Shown in pieces: positions 42,370 through 50,207 of a stretch of 64,000 nt of DNA. How positions within the stretch are numbered: position 1 is the first letter of the stretch; every line of letters starts with the position of its first letter. The DNA comes from Bradyrhizobium diazoefficiens (GTDB lineage Bacteria; Pseudomonadota; Alphaproteobacteria; Rhizobiales; Xanthobacteraceae), in the NCBI RefSeq assembly GCF_016599855.1, contig NZ_CP067041.1, positions 4,650,001 to 4,714,000 of the forward strand, read 5' to 3'. A program made the position numbers and the translations under genes. A model generated the notes under the pieces. It worked only from the letters and a program-made list of their open reading frames with translations. It was not told where the DNA came from and made no database searches.

Positions 42370-44013
42370 CTAGATCGGCGCGTCCGCAAAACGCGGCATG
42401 CCCTCCACGACGCGCACCACCTGCTTCTTGAGCCAGGCGTCGCTCGTCTGCGGGAAATCCGACCGGGCGTGGGTGCCGCGGCTCTCGGTCCGGCGCAGCA
42501 TCGCTTGGCGCATGCAATCGGAGAGCATGATGCCACGCTCGACGCGCAGAACCTCCTGCATTTCGCGGTACCCGTTCCAGCCGAACCCGCGCACCTCGTC
42601 GCGCAGCACGACAAGGTGTATCCCGGCCTCCTCGAGGCGGCCGCGGTCACGGATAGGGCCCAGTGCCATCTGGTTTGCGTGGCGCAGCTTCGTCATGGCT
42701 TCGGCGACCCGCGCCGGCGCACCAGCCTTGCGCTCCGGCGGCAAGAGCGAGGCATTGGTGCGGGTGGCATCGCCGTTCAGCGACCGCGCCGCGTGCCGAC
42801 CGGCGATGCGGCCGAAGGTGATCGCCTCGACGAGCGCCGTGCCGCCGTGGCGGTTGGCGCCATGGACGCCGCCGGCGATCTCGCCCGCCGCGTAGACCTT
42901 CGGCAGGCTTGTCCGGCCATCCACGTCAACCTTGAGGCCGCCGATCGTGTAGTGGGACGAGGGCGCAACCTGCACCGGTCGCTCGTGGAAATTCGGGATG
43001 AACCTCGACAGGAAGGTTCCGGTGAGCGAGTCCGGTGCCCAGTCCGCGGACTTGGTCTCACGGAAGTCGACGAAGATGCGCCGGCCCTCGACGATCTCCG
43101 ACTGGATAAGCGCCGAGAGCTGGTCCCAATTGTGCAGGTCGGCGAGGTACTGAGAGGCCTCGCCGAGGTGTTTGCGCAGCACGTTCTCGCCCTGGTCGTT
43201 GACGAGGGTCGAGAGCTTCGGGAAGTCCGGGTAGAGAAAGATCGGCGGGATGCCATCCTCGCGCACAGCGAGCGGGTAGAACTGGATGAACTCCAGGTCG
43301 ATGAGCGCGGCGCCCGCCTCTGCGGCCATGCCGTGGCCATCACCGGTCAGCGTCTCGGGGGTGTCGGTGAACTCGTAGAGGCCCTGCAGCCCGCCGGTCG
43401 CCAGGATGACAGCGCGTGCCGCGACCGTGACGGACTTGCCGTCGACGAGCGCGCCGACCGCAGTGGCGCCGGGCTCGAGCACGAGAGCGCTGCCCCTCAG
43501 TCGGGTGATCTTGGGCGAGGCCTTCACGGCCTTACGCAGTTGCGCGTAGAGCGCTGTGCCGTGGGTCGACGAGAACTCCATCATAAGTCCCGTCATGTCC
43601 TCGACGCTGTCGCGCCCCTGGTCCTCGGTGCCGAAGCCCGATAAGAGCTCGCGTCCGCTCTTGCCGAGCGCACGCCGCGCGCGCAGACCCCGCTCAACCC
43701 GCTCGACAGGAATGCGATAAGCCGCGATCGCCTCGCTCATCTCCTTCGGGGCCTCATCGACAAGGCGCCTCAGGAGCGCTTGGTCGCACACCCCCTTGCC
43801 CGTCACCTCGGCCATGGCTTGGATGAGCTGGTTGCGGGTGAAGCCCTCATGCGCCGCATAGGTCAGAAATCCGGTCGAGATGGCGGTGCTCGGCGGACGG
43901 CCGTCGCTGAGCAGGACCACGTCGCAACCCTCTTCGCTTGCGGTCAGCGCGGCAGTCTGACCCGCACAGCCCTCTCCGACGACAAGTACATCCGTGAATA
44001 AGATTTCCGCCAT
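42370..44013 (-). CDS. FAD enzyme of the fumarate reductase/aspartate oxidase fold; 2-haloacrylate hydratase candidate
   Basis: 547 residues from ATG 44013. The FAD loop is DVLVVGEGCAGQTAAL and the second FAD site is VYAAGEIAGGVHGANRHGGTALVEA. The C-terminal helical domain has MQEVLRVERGIMLSDCM. No iron-sulfur or membrane subunit gene is adjacent, so it is not a respiratory complex. From memory, 2-haloacrylate hydratase of Pseudomonas sp. YL is a 547-residue FADH2-requiring flavoenzyme of this fold that adds water to 2-chloroacrylate to give pyruvate and chloride. Same length and haloacid operon context support that call; an aspartate-oxidase-like role is the alternative. Confidence 0.75.
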   Translation of the reverse strand: MAEILFTDVLVVGEGCAGQTAALTASEEGCDVVLLSDGRPPSTAISTGFLTYAAHEGFTRNQLIQAMAEVTGKGVCDQALLRRLVDEAPKEMSEAIAAYRIPVERVERGLRARRALGKSGRELLSGFGTEDQGRDSVEDMTGLMMEFSSTHGTALYAQLRKAVKASPKITRLRGSALVLEPGATAVGALVDGKSVTVAARAVILATGGLQGLYEFTDTPETLTGDGHGMAAEAGAALIDLEFIQFYPLAVREDGIPPIFLYPDFPKLSTLVNDQGENVLRKHLGEASQYLADLHNWDQLSALIQSEIVEGRRIFVDFRETKSADWAPDSLTGTFLSRFIPNFHERPVQVAPSSHYTIGGLKVDVDGRTSLPKVYAAGEIAGGVHGANRHGGTALVEAITFGRIAGRHAARSLNGDATRTNASLLPPERKAGAPARVAEAMTKLRHANQMALGPIRDRGRLEEAGIHLVVLRDEVRGFGWNGYREMQEVLRVERGIMLSDCMRQAMLRRTESRGTHARSDFPQTSDAWLKKQVVRVVEGMPRFADAPI

Positions 44014-44046
44014 ACTGCACCTCGCATGCGTTTCGCCACGAGGGCC

Positions 44047-44063
44047 TCGCAAGGGACGTGCCA
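44047..44063 (-). promoter_or_regulatory. Sigma54 (-24/-12) promoter
   Basis: Minus strand TGGCACG-TCCC-TTGCG, an almost perfect RpoN box with exact 10-nt spacing between GG and GC. The predicted start of transcription is about 12 nt downstream, leaving a short leader before ATG 44013. It fits the neighbouring sigma54 activator. Confidence 0.85.
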
Positions 44064-44136
44064 CAGCAAGATCATTTGCGTTTTCAGTGATTTGCGCAGA
44101 AGAGCGCGAGGGTCGCCCGTCTGGGGAGGATCAATT

Positions 44137-44164
44137 CTGACCGGGTCAGGTTCAAATCTGACCC
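44137..44164. promoter_or_regulatory. Upstream activator site (enhancer) for the sigma54 regulator
   Basis: CTGACC-G-GGTCAG is a 6-bp-arm palindrome. Its right arm (GGGTCAG) also forms an inverted repeat with CTGACCC after 8 bp. The group sits 75-100 bp upstream of the -24 element, the usual place for enhancer-binding proteins, and just downstream of the regulator gene. Confidence 0.65.
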
Positions 44165-44199
44165 AGGCTAAAGATGGCCGAGCGCCTTAGGCTATCCGC

Positions 44200-45879
44200 T
44201 CAATGGCTTAGGGGTCTTCGCGCTTCTCGCAGGCGCCTCTTCACGGTGGATTCGCTGACACCAAGATGCGTGGCCGCCCGACCGATCGAGCCGAAGCGCT
44301 CGACGGCGGCTCGCACGGTTTCGACCTCATGGCTGCGCGCGGCGGCCCTCAAAGGCTTGTTCGAGGGCAGCTGGCGCCCGTCCTCGACAAGGAGATCGCT
44401 GGGCAGGGTCTCGAGCCCAATCTCCTCCTCGCGTGCGGTGACGGCGAGGCGCTCAACGACGTTGCGCAGCTCTCGCACGTTACCCGGCCAAGCATAGCGC
44501 AGAAGACGCTCCATCACCGCTCCGGAGAAGCGGCGCGCGAAGCCGTACCGATCGTTGACCTCCTGTAGGAAACGGTGTGTGAGGGGCGCGACGTCCTCCG
44601 GCCGGTCCCTCAGCGGGGGAATATCGATTGGCACGACGCTCAAGCGATAGAAGAGATCCTCGCGAAATGTCCGCTCGCGCACCATGGATCGGAGGTCGCG
44701 GTTGGTCGCAGCGATCAGCCTGATGTCCACTTTGACCGTCCGGGTGCTGCCGAGACGGGTGAAGGCCCGATCTTGGAGCACCTGCAGTAGCTTTACCTGC
44801 AACGGCGCCGGCATCTCGCCGATCTCGTCAAGGAACAGGGTGCCACCATGGGCGGCCTCAAAAAGGCCCGCCTTGCCCTCTTTGCGGGCGCCCGTGAAGG
44901 CGCCGCGCTCGTAGCCGAAGAGCTCGGATTCGAGGAGCTCGGCGGGGATCGCACCGCAGTTGATCTTGACGAAGGGCCTATCGCGCCTCGTTCCCTCGGC
45001 GTGGATCAGGCGGGCGACGACGTCCTTGCCAACACCGGATTCCCCCTGGATCAGCAGCGTGGTGTCGACCCGCGCCAGGCGCAGGCCAAGATCAATCACT
45101 GCCTGCATGGCAGAGCTCGACCAAGTGGCGCGATCGGTGCGCCGGCTTTCCCAGCGCAGTTGCTCGAGTTCGGAACGGGTGCGGGCCAGATCAGCCTCAG
45201 CCTCGCTGAGGCGCTGCTGCAGGGCGACGAGTTCGGTCAAGTCGCGGGAGTTGATGATGACCTTGCGGACATTACCGCGCTCGTCGAAGAGCGGGATACC
45301 CGTTGCCAACACGCTCTTACCTGACTTGGTGCGCTGCACCGCCGATTGTCGCTGCTTGGTGGTGATAACCTTCCAGGTGATCAGGGGTTTGATGTAGCCG
45401 AGTCGCTCCAGCTCGCGCGCGTCGCGGCCGATGAAGTCGCGGGCGTTAAGGCCATAGGCTCGCTCGAATCCCTCGTTAAGCCAAAGCGAGCGTCCACTTC
45501 CGTCAGCGACGTAAATACCATCAAAGCAGTTGTGAAAGATCTCCTGAAAGTCGGTGTGGAGTTCGCGCAGCTCCCGCAGGTCCGGGTCTTTCGGATCCAT
45601 GTAGCTGAACGGCACGAAAACGACGATGTGCCCATCCTGCCCACGACCGGTCACGTCGACATAAAACACCGCGTCGCCGATGCTGACCCACACTGGTTCA
45701 CCCCGCTCGAGCGCGTCTGCGAGTCCGACCGTGCCCGGGAAGGCCTCAGCCAGTTCCGCCAAGGAAGCATAGGCTCCGGCGAACAAGCTCCGCAGGGTGT
45801 GGTTCATGAACGCGATGACCCCGTTGCGAATGCTCATCACGCCGATCGGCAAGCGATCCAAGATATTCAATTCGGTCAT
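44200..45879 (-). CDS. Sigma54-dependent activator with PAS sensor domains
   Basis: 559 residues from ATG 45879. Residues 5-95 and 110-220 are PAS-type sensor domains ([45 protein letters not shown]). The AAA+ domain has Walker A GESGVGKD (279-286), GAFTGA (326-331), Walker [10 protein letters not shown] (345-353) and the R-finger region. A Fis-type helix-turn-helix occupies 525-552 ([16 protein letters not shown]). It belongs to the same class as DehRI/DhlR, known activators of haloacid dehalogenase genes. It lies just upstream of the haloacid operon in the same direction. PAS domains probably bind the haloacid or acrylate. Confidence 0.9.
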   Translation of the reverse strand: MTELNILDRLPIGVMSIRNGVIAFMNHTLRSLFAGAYASLAELAEAFPGTVGLADALERGEPVWVSIGDAVFYVDVTGRGQDGHIVVFVPFSYMDPKDPDLRELRELHTDFQEIFHNCFDGIYVADGSGRSLWLNEGFERAYGLNARDFIGRDARELERLGYIKPLITWKVITTKQRQSAVQRTKSGKSVLATGIPLFDERGNVRKVIINSRDLTELVALQQRLSEAEADLARTRSELEQLRWESRRTDRATWSSSAMQAVIDLGLRLARVDTTLLIQGESGVGKDVVARLIHAEGTRRDRPFVKINCGAIPAELLESELFGYERGAFTGARKEGKAGLFEAAHGGTLFLDEIGEMPAPLQVKLLQVLQDRAFTRLGSTRTVKVDIRLIAATNRDLRSMVRERTFREDLFYRLSVVPIDIPPLRDRPEDVAPLTHRFLQEVNDRYGFARRFSGAVMERLLRYAWPGNVRELRNVVERLAVTAREEEIGLETLPSDLLVEDGRQLPSNKPLRAAARSHEVETVRAAVERFGSIGRAATHLGVSESTVKRRLREARRPLSH

Positions 45880-46085
45880 GAACCTATCTTGGCTGACATC
45901 AGCTCGCCTTGCCAGCGTGATCGGTCGATTTGCTCGTCCCAGAAGCGGATGAGGCCGGAAAAGCGCGCCTCCACCCTCGACGGACTCGAGGTATTCCTCG
46001 CTGGTCTGTCCTGGCGCGCGCTCCATAATCCAGTCGTCCCGTACGAGTTCGTCCTCATGCGCATCGGACGTCTTCTGGGGCGACG
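45876..46085 (-). pseudogene. Small gene coupled to the sigma54 regulator, frameshifted
   Basis: One frame reads MERAPGQTSEEYLESVE and a second continues [31 protein letters not shown], whose TGA overlaps the regulator's ATG (ATGA). Such overlap suggests translational coupling. The frames meet in a G-run near 45970-45980. I do not recognise the family. Either the N-terminal part is broken or the shorter 62-aa frame from 46064 is the true gene. Confidence 0.4.
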
Positions 46086-46242
46086 CTCTCGTCCGTGCCG
46101 GCCCTATCCATCGCGAGCGCAACCGCCCGCTCCATGGCATCGACTTCCTTCGGCACGCGGCCATCGCGCACGATCGCTCCTCCAAGATAAAGCCGGCGAT
46201 AGGCCGACTTCCGCTGCCTGGCTGGTCGCTGCCGCGTCGCCG

Positions 46243-46863
46243 TCAGTTTTCGTGCGGCCGTCGCTCGGCGGCGTCGAGCTTCTTTCGCTCCTTCTCCCAA
46301 CGGGTCTCTTCGTTTTGAGCTCTCCTTTCGAGAGCGTCGCGCTCGCTCTGGATAGCCGCGGCCCTCCTCGCATGCTCGCGCTCGGCCTCGTCCAAGGCTG
46401 CCTGCGCCTTCGCGACGGACTTCTCCCGGCGCTCGCGCTCCTTCCGCCTGCTGGCTTCCTCCTTCGCCCGTTCGCGTTCGCGGCGCCTCCGCTCCCGTTC
46501 GTAGGCGACAGCGGCCTTCCGCTCCGCCGCCTCGTTGAGTGGTCGCGAGTGAGACTTCTTCGGTCTACGGCTGGCCGGCTTGCGGGCAACCTTGGACGGC
46601 TTTCCCTCCTCGCCCACTTCGAATGGAAGATCGGAATGCTCCGCGAAGCGCCCGTTCGATCCCGCCGGCCGCTTCAGCACCACACCAGGCTTCTCCATGG
46701 TTGCGGCGACGATCTCTGGGTCGTCCGTTTGGGTCGCCACACCCTGGTGGAACAGATTGCTGTCCGCGCCCCATGCCTCGAGGGCTGCCTTCATCGACGG
46801 CGCGGCAACCGCCTGATCAAAGAAACCTAGCGACGTCCGATAGGTCTTGAGCTTCCTTGCCAT
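46243..46863 (-). CDS. Ku-linked protein with long charged coiled coil
   Basis: A 206-residue protein. The N-terminal globular part reads KLKTYRTSLGFFDQAVAAPSMKAALEAWG and NLFHQGVATQTDDPEIVAATMEKPGVVLKRPAGSNG. From about residue 90 it is a Lys/Glu/Arg coiled coil (ERERRRRERERAKEE). Third gene of a three-gene operon behind ku, with gaps of 20 and 24 bp. A broken paralogue lies at 20897-21440. I know of such genes near rhizobial Ku loci but not their function; a structural or DNA-end bridging role is only a guess. Confidence 0.72.
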   Translation of the reverse strand: MARKLKTYRTSLGFFDQAVAAPSMKAALEAWGADSNLFHQGVATQTDDPEIVAATMEKPGVVLKRPAGSNGRFAEHSDLPFEVGEEGKPSKVARKPASRRPKKSHSRPLNEAAERKAAVAYERERRRRERERAKEEASRRKERERREKSVAKAQAALDEAEREHARRAAAIQSERDALERRAQNEETRWEKERKKLDAAERRPHEN

Positions 46864-46887
46864 GAAGGGTGCTGGCTCGCAGCTCTC

Positions 46888-47112
46888 CTAGCGCCGGCGG
46901 GCGAACCAAACTCCCGCCAGGAACGCGACGAGGAGCGACTGCAGGGGGGCCTTTACGGTCGCCTCGCGCAGCCGGTCGACCCAGCGCATCGCGGCTTCCT
47001 GCGAGGGCGACTGCGCCGGTCGTCGGCCCGCTCCGGAAGTCTGCTCGATACCGCCCCGATCGTTCGTCAGCCCGGAGGCTTCCGTCATTGCCGGGGCTTC
47101 CTTCATATCCAT
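46888..47112 (-). CDS. Small C-tail-anchored membrane protein
   Basis: A 74-residue protein, acidic and disordered at the N-terminus, with one hydrophobic helix at the very end (LQSLLVAFLAGVWFARRR) closed by arginines. It starts 20 bp after the ku stop and precedes the coiled-coil gene, so it is in the ku operon. A tail-anchored inner-membrane protein is the best reading; function unknown. Confidence 0.65.
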   Translation of the reverse strand: MDMKEAPAMTEASGLTNDRGGIEQTSGAGRRPAQSPSQEAAMRWVDRLREATVKAPLQSLLVAFLAGVWFARRR

Positions 47113-47132
47113 GAGGCTCTCCTACGCCGGCG

Positions 47133-48062
47133 TCAGGCCGATTTCCGTTGCGGCTTGGCGGCAGGCTTCTTCGCCCCGGCCTCCTTCGCCGGCTTCTTGC
47201 CGGCGATCGGCATCAGCATTTCCTTCTGTCCGGCCGCCGCCTTACGCGCCTTCTTGGTCGCTTTCTTCGGAGCCTCGGTTTCCGCCGTAGCGCCGCCGAC
47301 GCTCCGCCGCAGCGCCTCCATCAGGTCGACGACGTTGCCGGTAGCAGGCTTCTCCTTCGGCGTGATCGGCTTGCCGGCCCGCTTCTGGTTGATGAGCTCG
47401 ACCAGCGCGCTTTCGTAGTGGTCGTCGAACTTCTTAGGGTCGAACCGCCCGGCCTTCTGGTTCACGATATGCTTCGCGAGGTCCAGCATGTCCTTGGTGA
47501 CCTTCACGTCCTGGATCTCGTCGAAATACTCCTGTTCGCTACGGACTTCGTACGGGTATCGCAGCAGCGTGCCGACCAAGCCCTTGTCCATCGGCTCGAG
47601 CGCGATGATGTGCTCGCGGTTGGTGAGCACGACCCGCCCGATCGCGACCTTGTCCATCTCGCGGATGGTCTCGCGGATCACCGCGAAGGCGTCGTGCCCG
47701 ACCTTGCCGTCCGGACGCAGGTAGTAGGGCCGGATCAGGTAGCGCGGGTCGATGTCGGTTCTGTCCACGAACTCGTCGATCTCGATGGTGCGCGTGGATT
47801 CCAGCGCGATCTCCTCGAGCTCCTCCTTGGTGACCTCGATGAACTGATCCTTCTCGAGCTGGTACCCCTTGACGATCTCCTCGTTCGGCACCTCGTCGCC
47901 GGTATCGGCGTCGACCTTGAGATACTTGATGCGATGCCCGGTCTGCCGGTTCAGCTGGTTGAAGCTGATCTTCTCGGACTCGGACGTGGCGGGGTACAGC
48001 GCCACTGGGCAGGTGACCAGGGACAGTCGCAGGAAGCCTTTCCAGTTGGCGCGCGGGGCCAT
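47133..48062 (-). CDS. ku: Ku protein (non-homologous end joining), canonical
   Basis: A 309-residue Ku without the acidic insert of the copy at 28976-29998. NWKGFLRLSLVTCPVALYPAT, KYLKVDADTGDEVPNEEIVKGYQLEKDQFIEV and DPRYLIRPYYLRPDG are conserved core segments. The C-terminus is strongly Lys-rich (KKATKKARKAAAGQK), a DNA-binding extension known in several bacterial Ku proteins. First gene of an operon with a membrane peptide and a coiled-coil protein. Rhizobia often carry several Ku with different LigD partners; none is encoded here. Confidence 0.94.
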   Translation of the reverse strand: MAPRANWKGFLRLSLVTCPVALYPATSESEKISFNQLNRQTGHRIKYLKVDADTGDEVPNEEIVKGYQLEKDQFIEVTKEELEEIALESTRTIEIDEFVDRTDIDPRYLIRPYYLRPDGKVGHDAFAVIRETIREMDKVAIGRVVLTNREHIIALEPMDKGLVGTLLRYPYEVRSEQEYFDEIQDVKVTKDMLDLAKHIVNQKAGRFDPKKFDDHYESALVELINQKRAGKPITPKEKPATGNVVDLMEALRRSVGGATAETEAPKKATKKARKAAAGQKEMLMPIAGKKPAKEAGAKKPAAKPQRKSA

Positions 48063-48229
48063 GTACGCAGAACTCCGGGTCGAAGCGGCTCGGATTCAAG
48101 ACGAACGAGCGTGGCCGGTTCCGACATTGCCGGCCGCCATCGCGAGATTCATCCGTCGCCGGCCGCAGCGCCATGGGAATTCGGGAGAGGGTCTCTTGAC
48201 TCTTTGGAACGAACCGGGAACATAATCCG

Positions 48230-48439
48230 ATGAAAGCCGCTTCCGACCAGTCCGATCCTGCCGCCCACGACCTTGAGGCGGCCGCCGACCAGGCGATCGC
48301 GGCCTGCGGCGGCGACGCGCGGGAAGCCGTGAAGGCGCTCATCGTGGCCAACGACTTTCTCGAGGCCCAGATCGATGGGCTCCGGAAGAAGGTATCGACA
48401 GGCTACGCGCGGGGACGGCTCCCGGAGACGCGAGGATAG
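48230..48439 (+). CDS. Small conserved protein (DLEAAADQAIAACGGDAREAV type)
   Basis: A 69-residue, mainly helical protein reading HDLEAAADQAIAACGGDAREAVKALIVANDFLEAQI. I recognise the pattern as a very common Bradyrhizobium/Rhodopseudomonas small soluble protein without known function. It is divergent from the ku operon. Confidence 0.7.
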   Translation: MKAASDQSDPAAHDLEAAADQAIAACGGDAREAVKALIVANDFLEAQIDGLRKKVSTGYARGRLPETRG

Positions 48440-48452
48440 AGAGGTGAACCAG

Positions 48453-48701
48453 ATGACTGACGTGACCTATTACGTCGCTCTACCGTTCGTTTTCTCCGAC
48501 GACGGCGTGGCTGCCGGCGAGGCGACGGAATGCCTGAGCGCTAATGCCGCGGTCATGCGGGCCGAGGCGTTGTCTCGGAAGCCCGGCAACGCCGGCGCCA
48601 TCGCGTTCTCCCGGACCGGGGACCCGTCCGGCGGCGACTTCGGTGACGCCAAGCTGATCCGGAAGTTCGGCGACGTGCCGGACGACCTGAGCGCACTGTG
48701 A
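48453..48701 (+). CDS. Small conserved protein, 82 aa
   Basis: Starts MTDVTYYVALPFVFSDDGVAAG. The layout strand (YYVALPF), turn, helix (NAAVMRAEALSRKPG), strand (GAIAFSRTGDP), Asp-rich end fits a tiny alpha-beta domain common in rhizobia. It lies 13 bp after the previous small gene and 21 bp before the nucleotidyltransferase, so these are likely one operon. Function unknown. Confidence 0.65.
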   Translation: MTDVTYYVALPFVFSDDGVAAGEATECLSANAAVMRAEALSRKPGNAGAIAFSRTGDPSGGDFGDAKLIRKFGDVPDDLSAL

Positions 48702-48722
48702 TGCCCCTTCTGGGAGGCGTAC

Positions 48723-49043
48723 ATGAGGCTGACGGAAGGCGAACGTGACGCGATAGTGCTGCTGACGCGCCAGTTCTTCGGCGCAGGCGCAGTCGTGCGG
48801 CTGTTCGGCTCGCGTCTCGACGACGACCGTGACGGGGGCGATATCGACTTGCATATCGAGGCCGAAACCCCGGCAGCGGCGACGTTGCGGAACGAACTAG
48901 GGTTTGCGGTCGAATTGAAAGATCGAATTGGAGACGTGCCCGTGGATGTGATCGTCCGGGCCCCTGGATATTGGCCTCGCGGCATCGATCAAGTGGCGCT
49001 GGGATCTGGCGTCGTGCTTTCGGCGCCGTTCCGGACGGCCTGA
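48723..49043 (+). CDS. Minimal nucleotidyltransferase (MNT-type)
   Basis: A 106-residue protein with the polymerase-beta-superfamily motif G29-S30 ... G39-D40-I41-D42 (LFGSRLDDDRDGGDIDLHIE) and a later third carboxylate in VPVDVIVRAP. Such short proteins usually pair with a HEPN protein as an AMPylating antitoxin, but no HEPN gene is adjacent, so it is an orphan. It could also be a house-keeping nucleotidyltransferase-like fold. Confidence 0.75.
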   Translation: MRLTEGERDAIVLLTRQFFGAGAVVRLFGSRLDDDRDGGDIDLHIEAETPAAATLRNELGFAVELKDRIGDVPVDVIVRAPGYWPRGIDQVALGSGVVLSAPFRTA

Positions 49044-49071
49044 GCACGCTCCGACGGGCGGCGGCTTCGGT

Positions 49072-49239
49072 TCACTCGTCGCTTGGGCCGGCCGCATCTC
49101 TCGGATCGAGCAGGCTCAGCGCCGTCTCGATCTGGACGAGTAGCGCCTGGATTTCCTCTCGCTCGTTCGGCCCAGGATCGCTCTCCAGTCGCTCCATGAG
49201 CACCTGCTTCCGCGCGAGCAGCTTTGCGACGGTCGACAT
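49072..49239 (-). CDS. Small helical protein, 55 aa
   Basis: It begins MSTVAKLLARKQVLMERLES and ends AAGPSDE. It forms a helical hairpin (KQVLMERLESDPGPNEREEIQ) familiar from short rhizobial proteins. GGGAGGTGCG precedes ATG 49239. It overlaps no other gene and its residue usage is natural. Confidence 0.6.
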   Translation of the reverse strand: MSTVAKLLARKQVLMERLESDPGPNEREEIQALLVQIETALSLLDPRDAAGPSDE

Positions 49240-49461
49240 CGCACCTCCCATTTTTGAGCACCTGAAGACGAATTGGTACGCCGACCACGAACTTGCCAGT
49301 CAGCGCCCCGAGGAAATCCCGTCTGTAAGGCCTCCAAGAGTATAGGGGACAGGACGACAGCCGACCCTCGCGTCCCGCAGATCCGATGCGCCTTTCGCCC
49401 AGGAACGACAGCGCTTTTCGCTGGTTCGCCCTCCGCAATAACAGCCGATCGCGAGGCGTCG

Positions 49462-49824
49462 GTGCGCATACTTCTCGTCGAGGACGATCCCCTGATCCGC
49501 GAATTCGTGGTCGAAGCGCTGCGCGAGGCAGGCTACCAGGTCGTCCACGCGAGCACGGGGGAGGAGGCGCTTGCCTGGTGCAGGCGCCAGTTCGCCGACG
49601 TGCTGGTCACAGACGTCGTGCTGCCGGGCAAGATCGACGGCTGGCAGATCGCCGAGCGATGTCGCGAGCACGATCCGGGGATCCCCGTCATCTACGCGAG
49701 CGGCTTCTCGCCGGCGCAGCCTCGTCCGGTACCTGGCAGCCGATCCCTGACCAAGCCCTACGCACCGGATGAGATGGTGCGGTTGGTGAGAGAACTCGAC
49801 GAAGAAAGACGTTCGCCGAGCTAG
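49462..49824 (+). CDS. Single-domain response regulator (CheY-like receiver)
   Basis: 120 residues from GTG 49462. A full receiver domain: acidic pair in LLVEDDP, phospho-acceptor Asp51 in VLVTDVVLPG, Ser80 in IYASG and Lys98 in LTKPY. No output domain follows. Such stand-alone receivers end phosphorelays or act by protein contact. No histidine kinase is nearby. The longer upstream frame lacks homology, so GTG is preferred. Confidence 0.82.
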   Translation: MRILLVEDDPLIREFVVEALREAGYQVVHASTGEEALAWCRRQFADVLVTDVVLPGKIDGWQIAERCREHDPGIPVIYASGFSPAQPRPVPGSRSLTKPYAPDEMVRLVRELDEERRSPS

Positions 49825-49862
49825 ATGCATGCGCCGCCGGCGCCGGCAAATCGGGAAGTATC

Positions 49863-49887
49863 GGAACCTTTGAAGCAGGGTCCCGTT
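49863..49887 (+). promoter_or_regulatory. EcfG-type general stress promoter
   Basis: GGAAC (49863-49867), 16 nt, CGTT (49884-49887): exact match to the alphaproteobacterial EcfG consensus, 36 bp upstream of ATG 49924. Confidence 0.65.
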
Positions 49888-49923
49888 GGCAGTGACTACT
49901 TTGAACCACTGAGGAAGACCGAT

Positions 49924-50151
49924 ATGAAGAAGCTGATCGTTTGCGGAGCGCTTGCCGCGTTCGCTCTCGGCACGCAGGCTGCGAGCGCCGCAGAGTTCTA
50001 CATCGTGCGCGATGCCACCACGAAGAAGTGCACGGTGGTCGACAGCAAACCGACGACGACCACCACGACGGTCGTCGGCGACGGCGTCTACAAGACCAAG
50101 ACGGAAGCCGAATCCGCCGTCAAGACCACGAAGGTGTGCACCGAACAGTGA
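49924..50151 (+). CDS. Small exported stress protein, 75 aa
   Basis: Signal peptide KKLIVCGALAAFALGTQAASA, then a short mature domain with two Cys (KKCTVVDSKP and TTKVCTEQ) that could form a disulfide. A Thr-run lies in the centre. An exact EcfG promoter precedes it and a hairpin terminator follows, so it is a monocistronic stress-induced periplasmic protein. Function unknown; the FYIVRDATTKKCTVVD pattern is common in rhizobia. Confidence 0.75.
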   Translation: MKKLIVCGALAAFALGTQAASAAEFYIVRDATTKKCTVVDSKPTTTTTTVVGDGVYKTKTEAESAVKTTKVCTEQ

Positions 50152-50159
50152 CGAATGAG

Positions 50160-50177
50160 CGGGCCGAACCCGGCCCG
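50160..50177 (+). terminator. Hairpin after the small stress gene
   Basis: CGGGCC-GAACCC-GGCCCG: 6-bp GC stem, 6-nt loop, 8 bp after the stop at 50151. No T-run. Confidence 0.45.
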
Positions 50178-50207
50178 ATGTGGAGCACCTGAAGAGGAGG
50201 AGGCCTA

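Noticed and set aside
42469-43644. A 391-codon open frame on the plus strand
   Set aside because: Antisense shadow of the flavoprotein gene, created by high GC at the third codon position.
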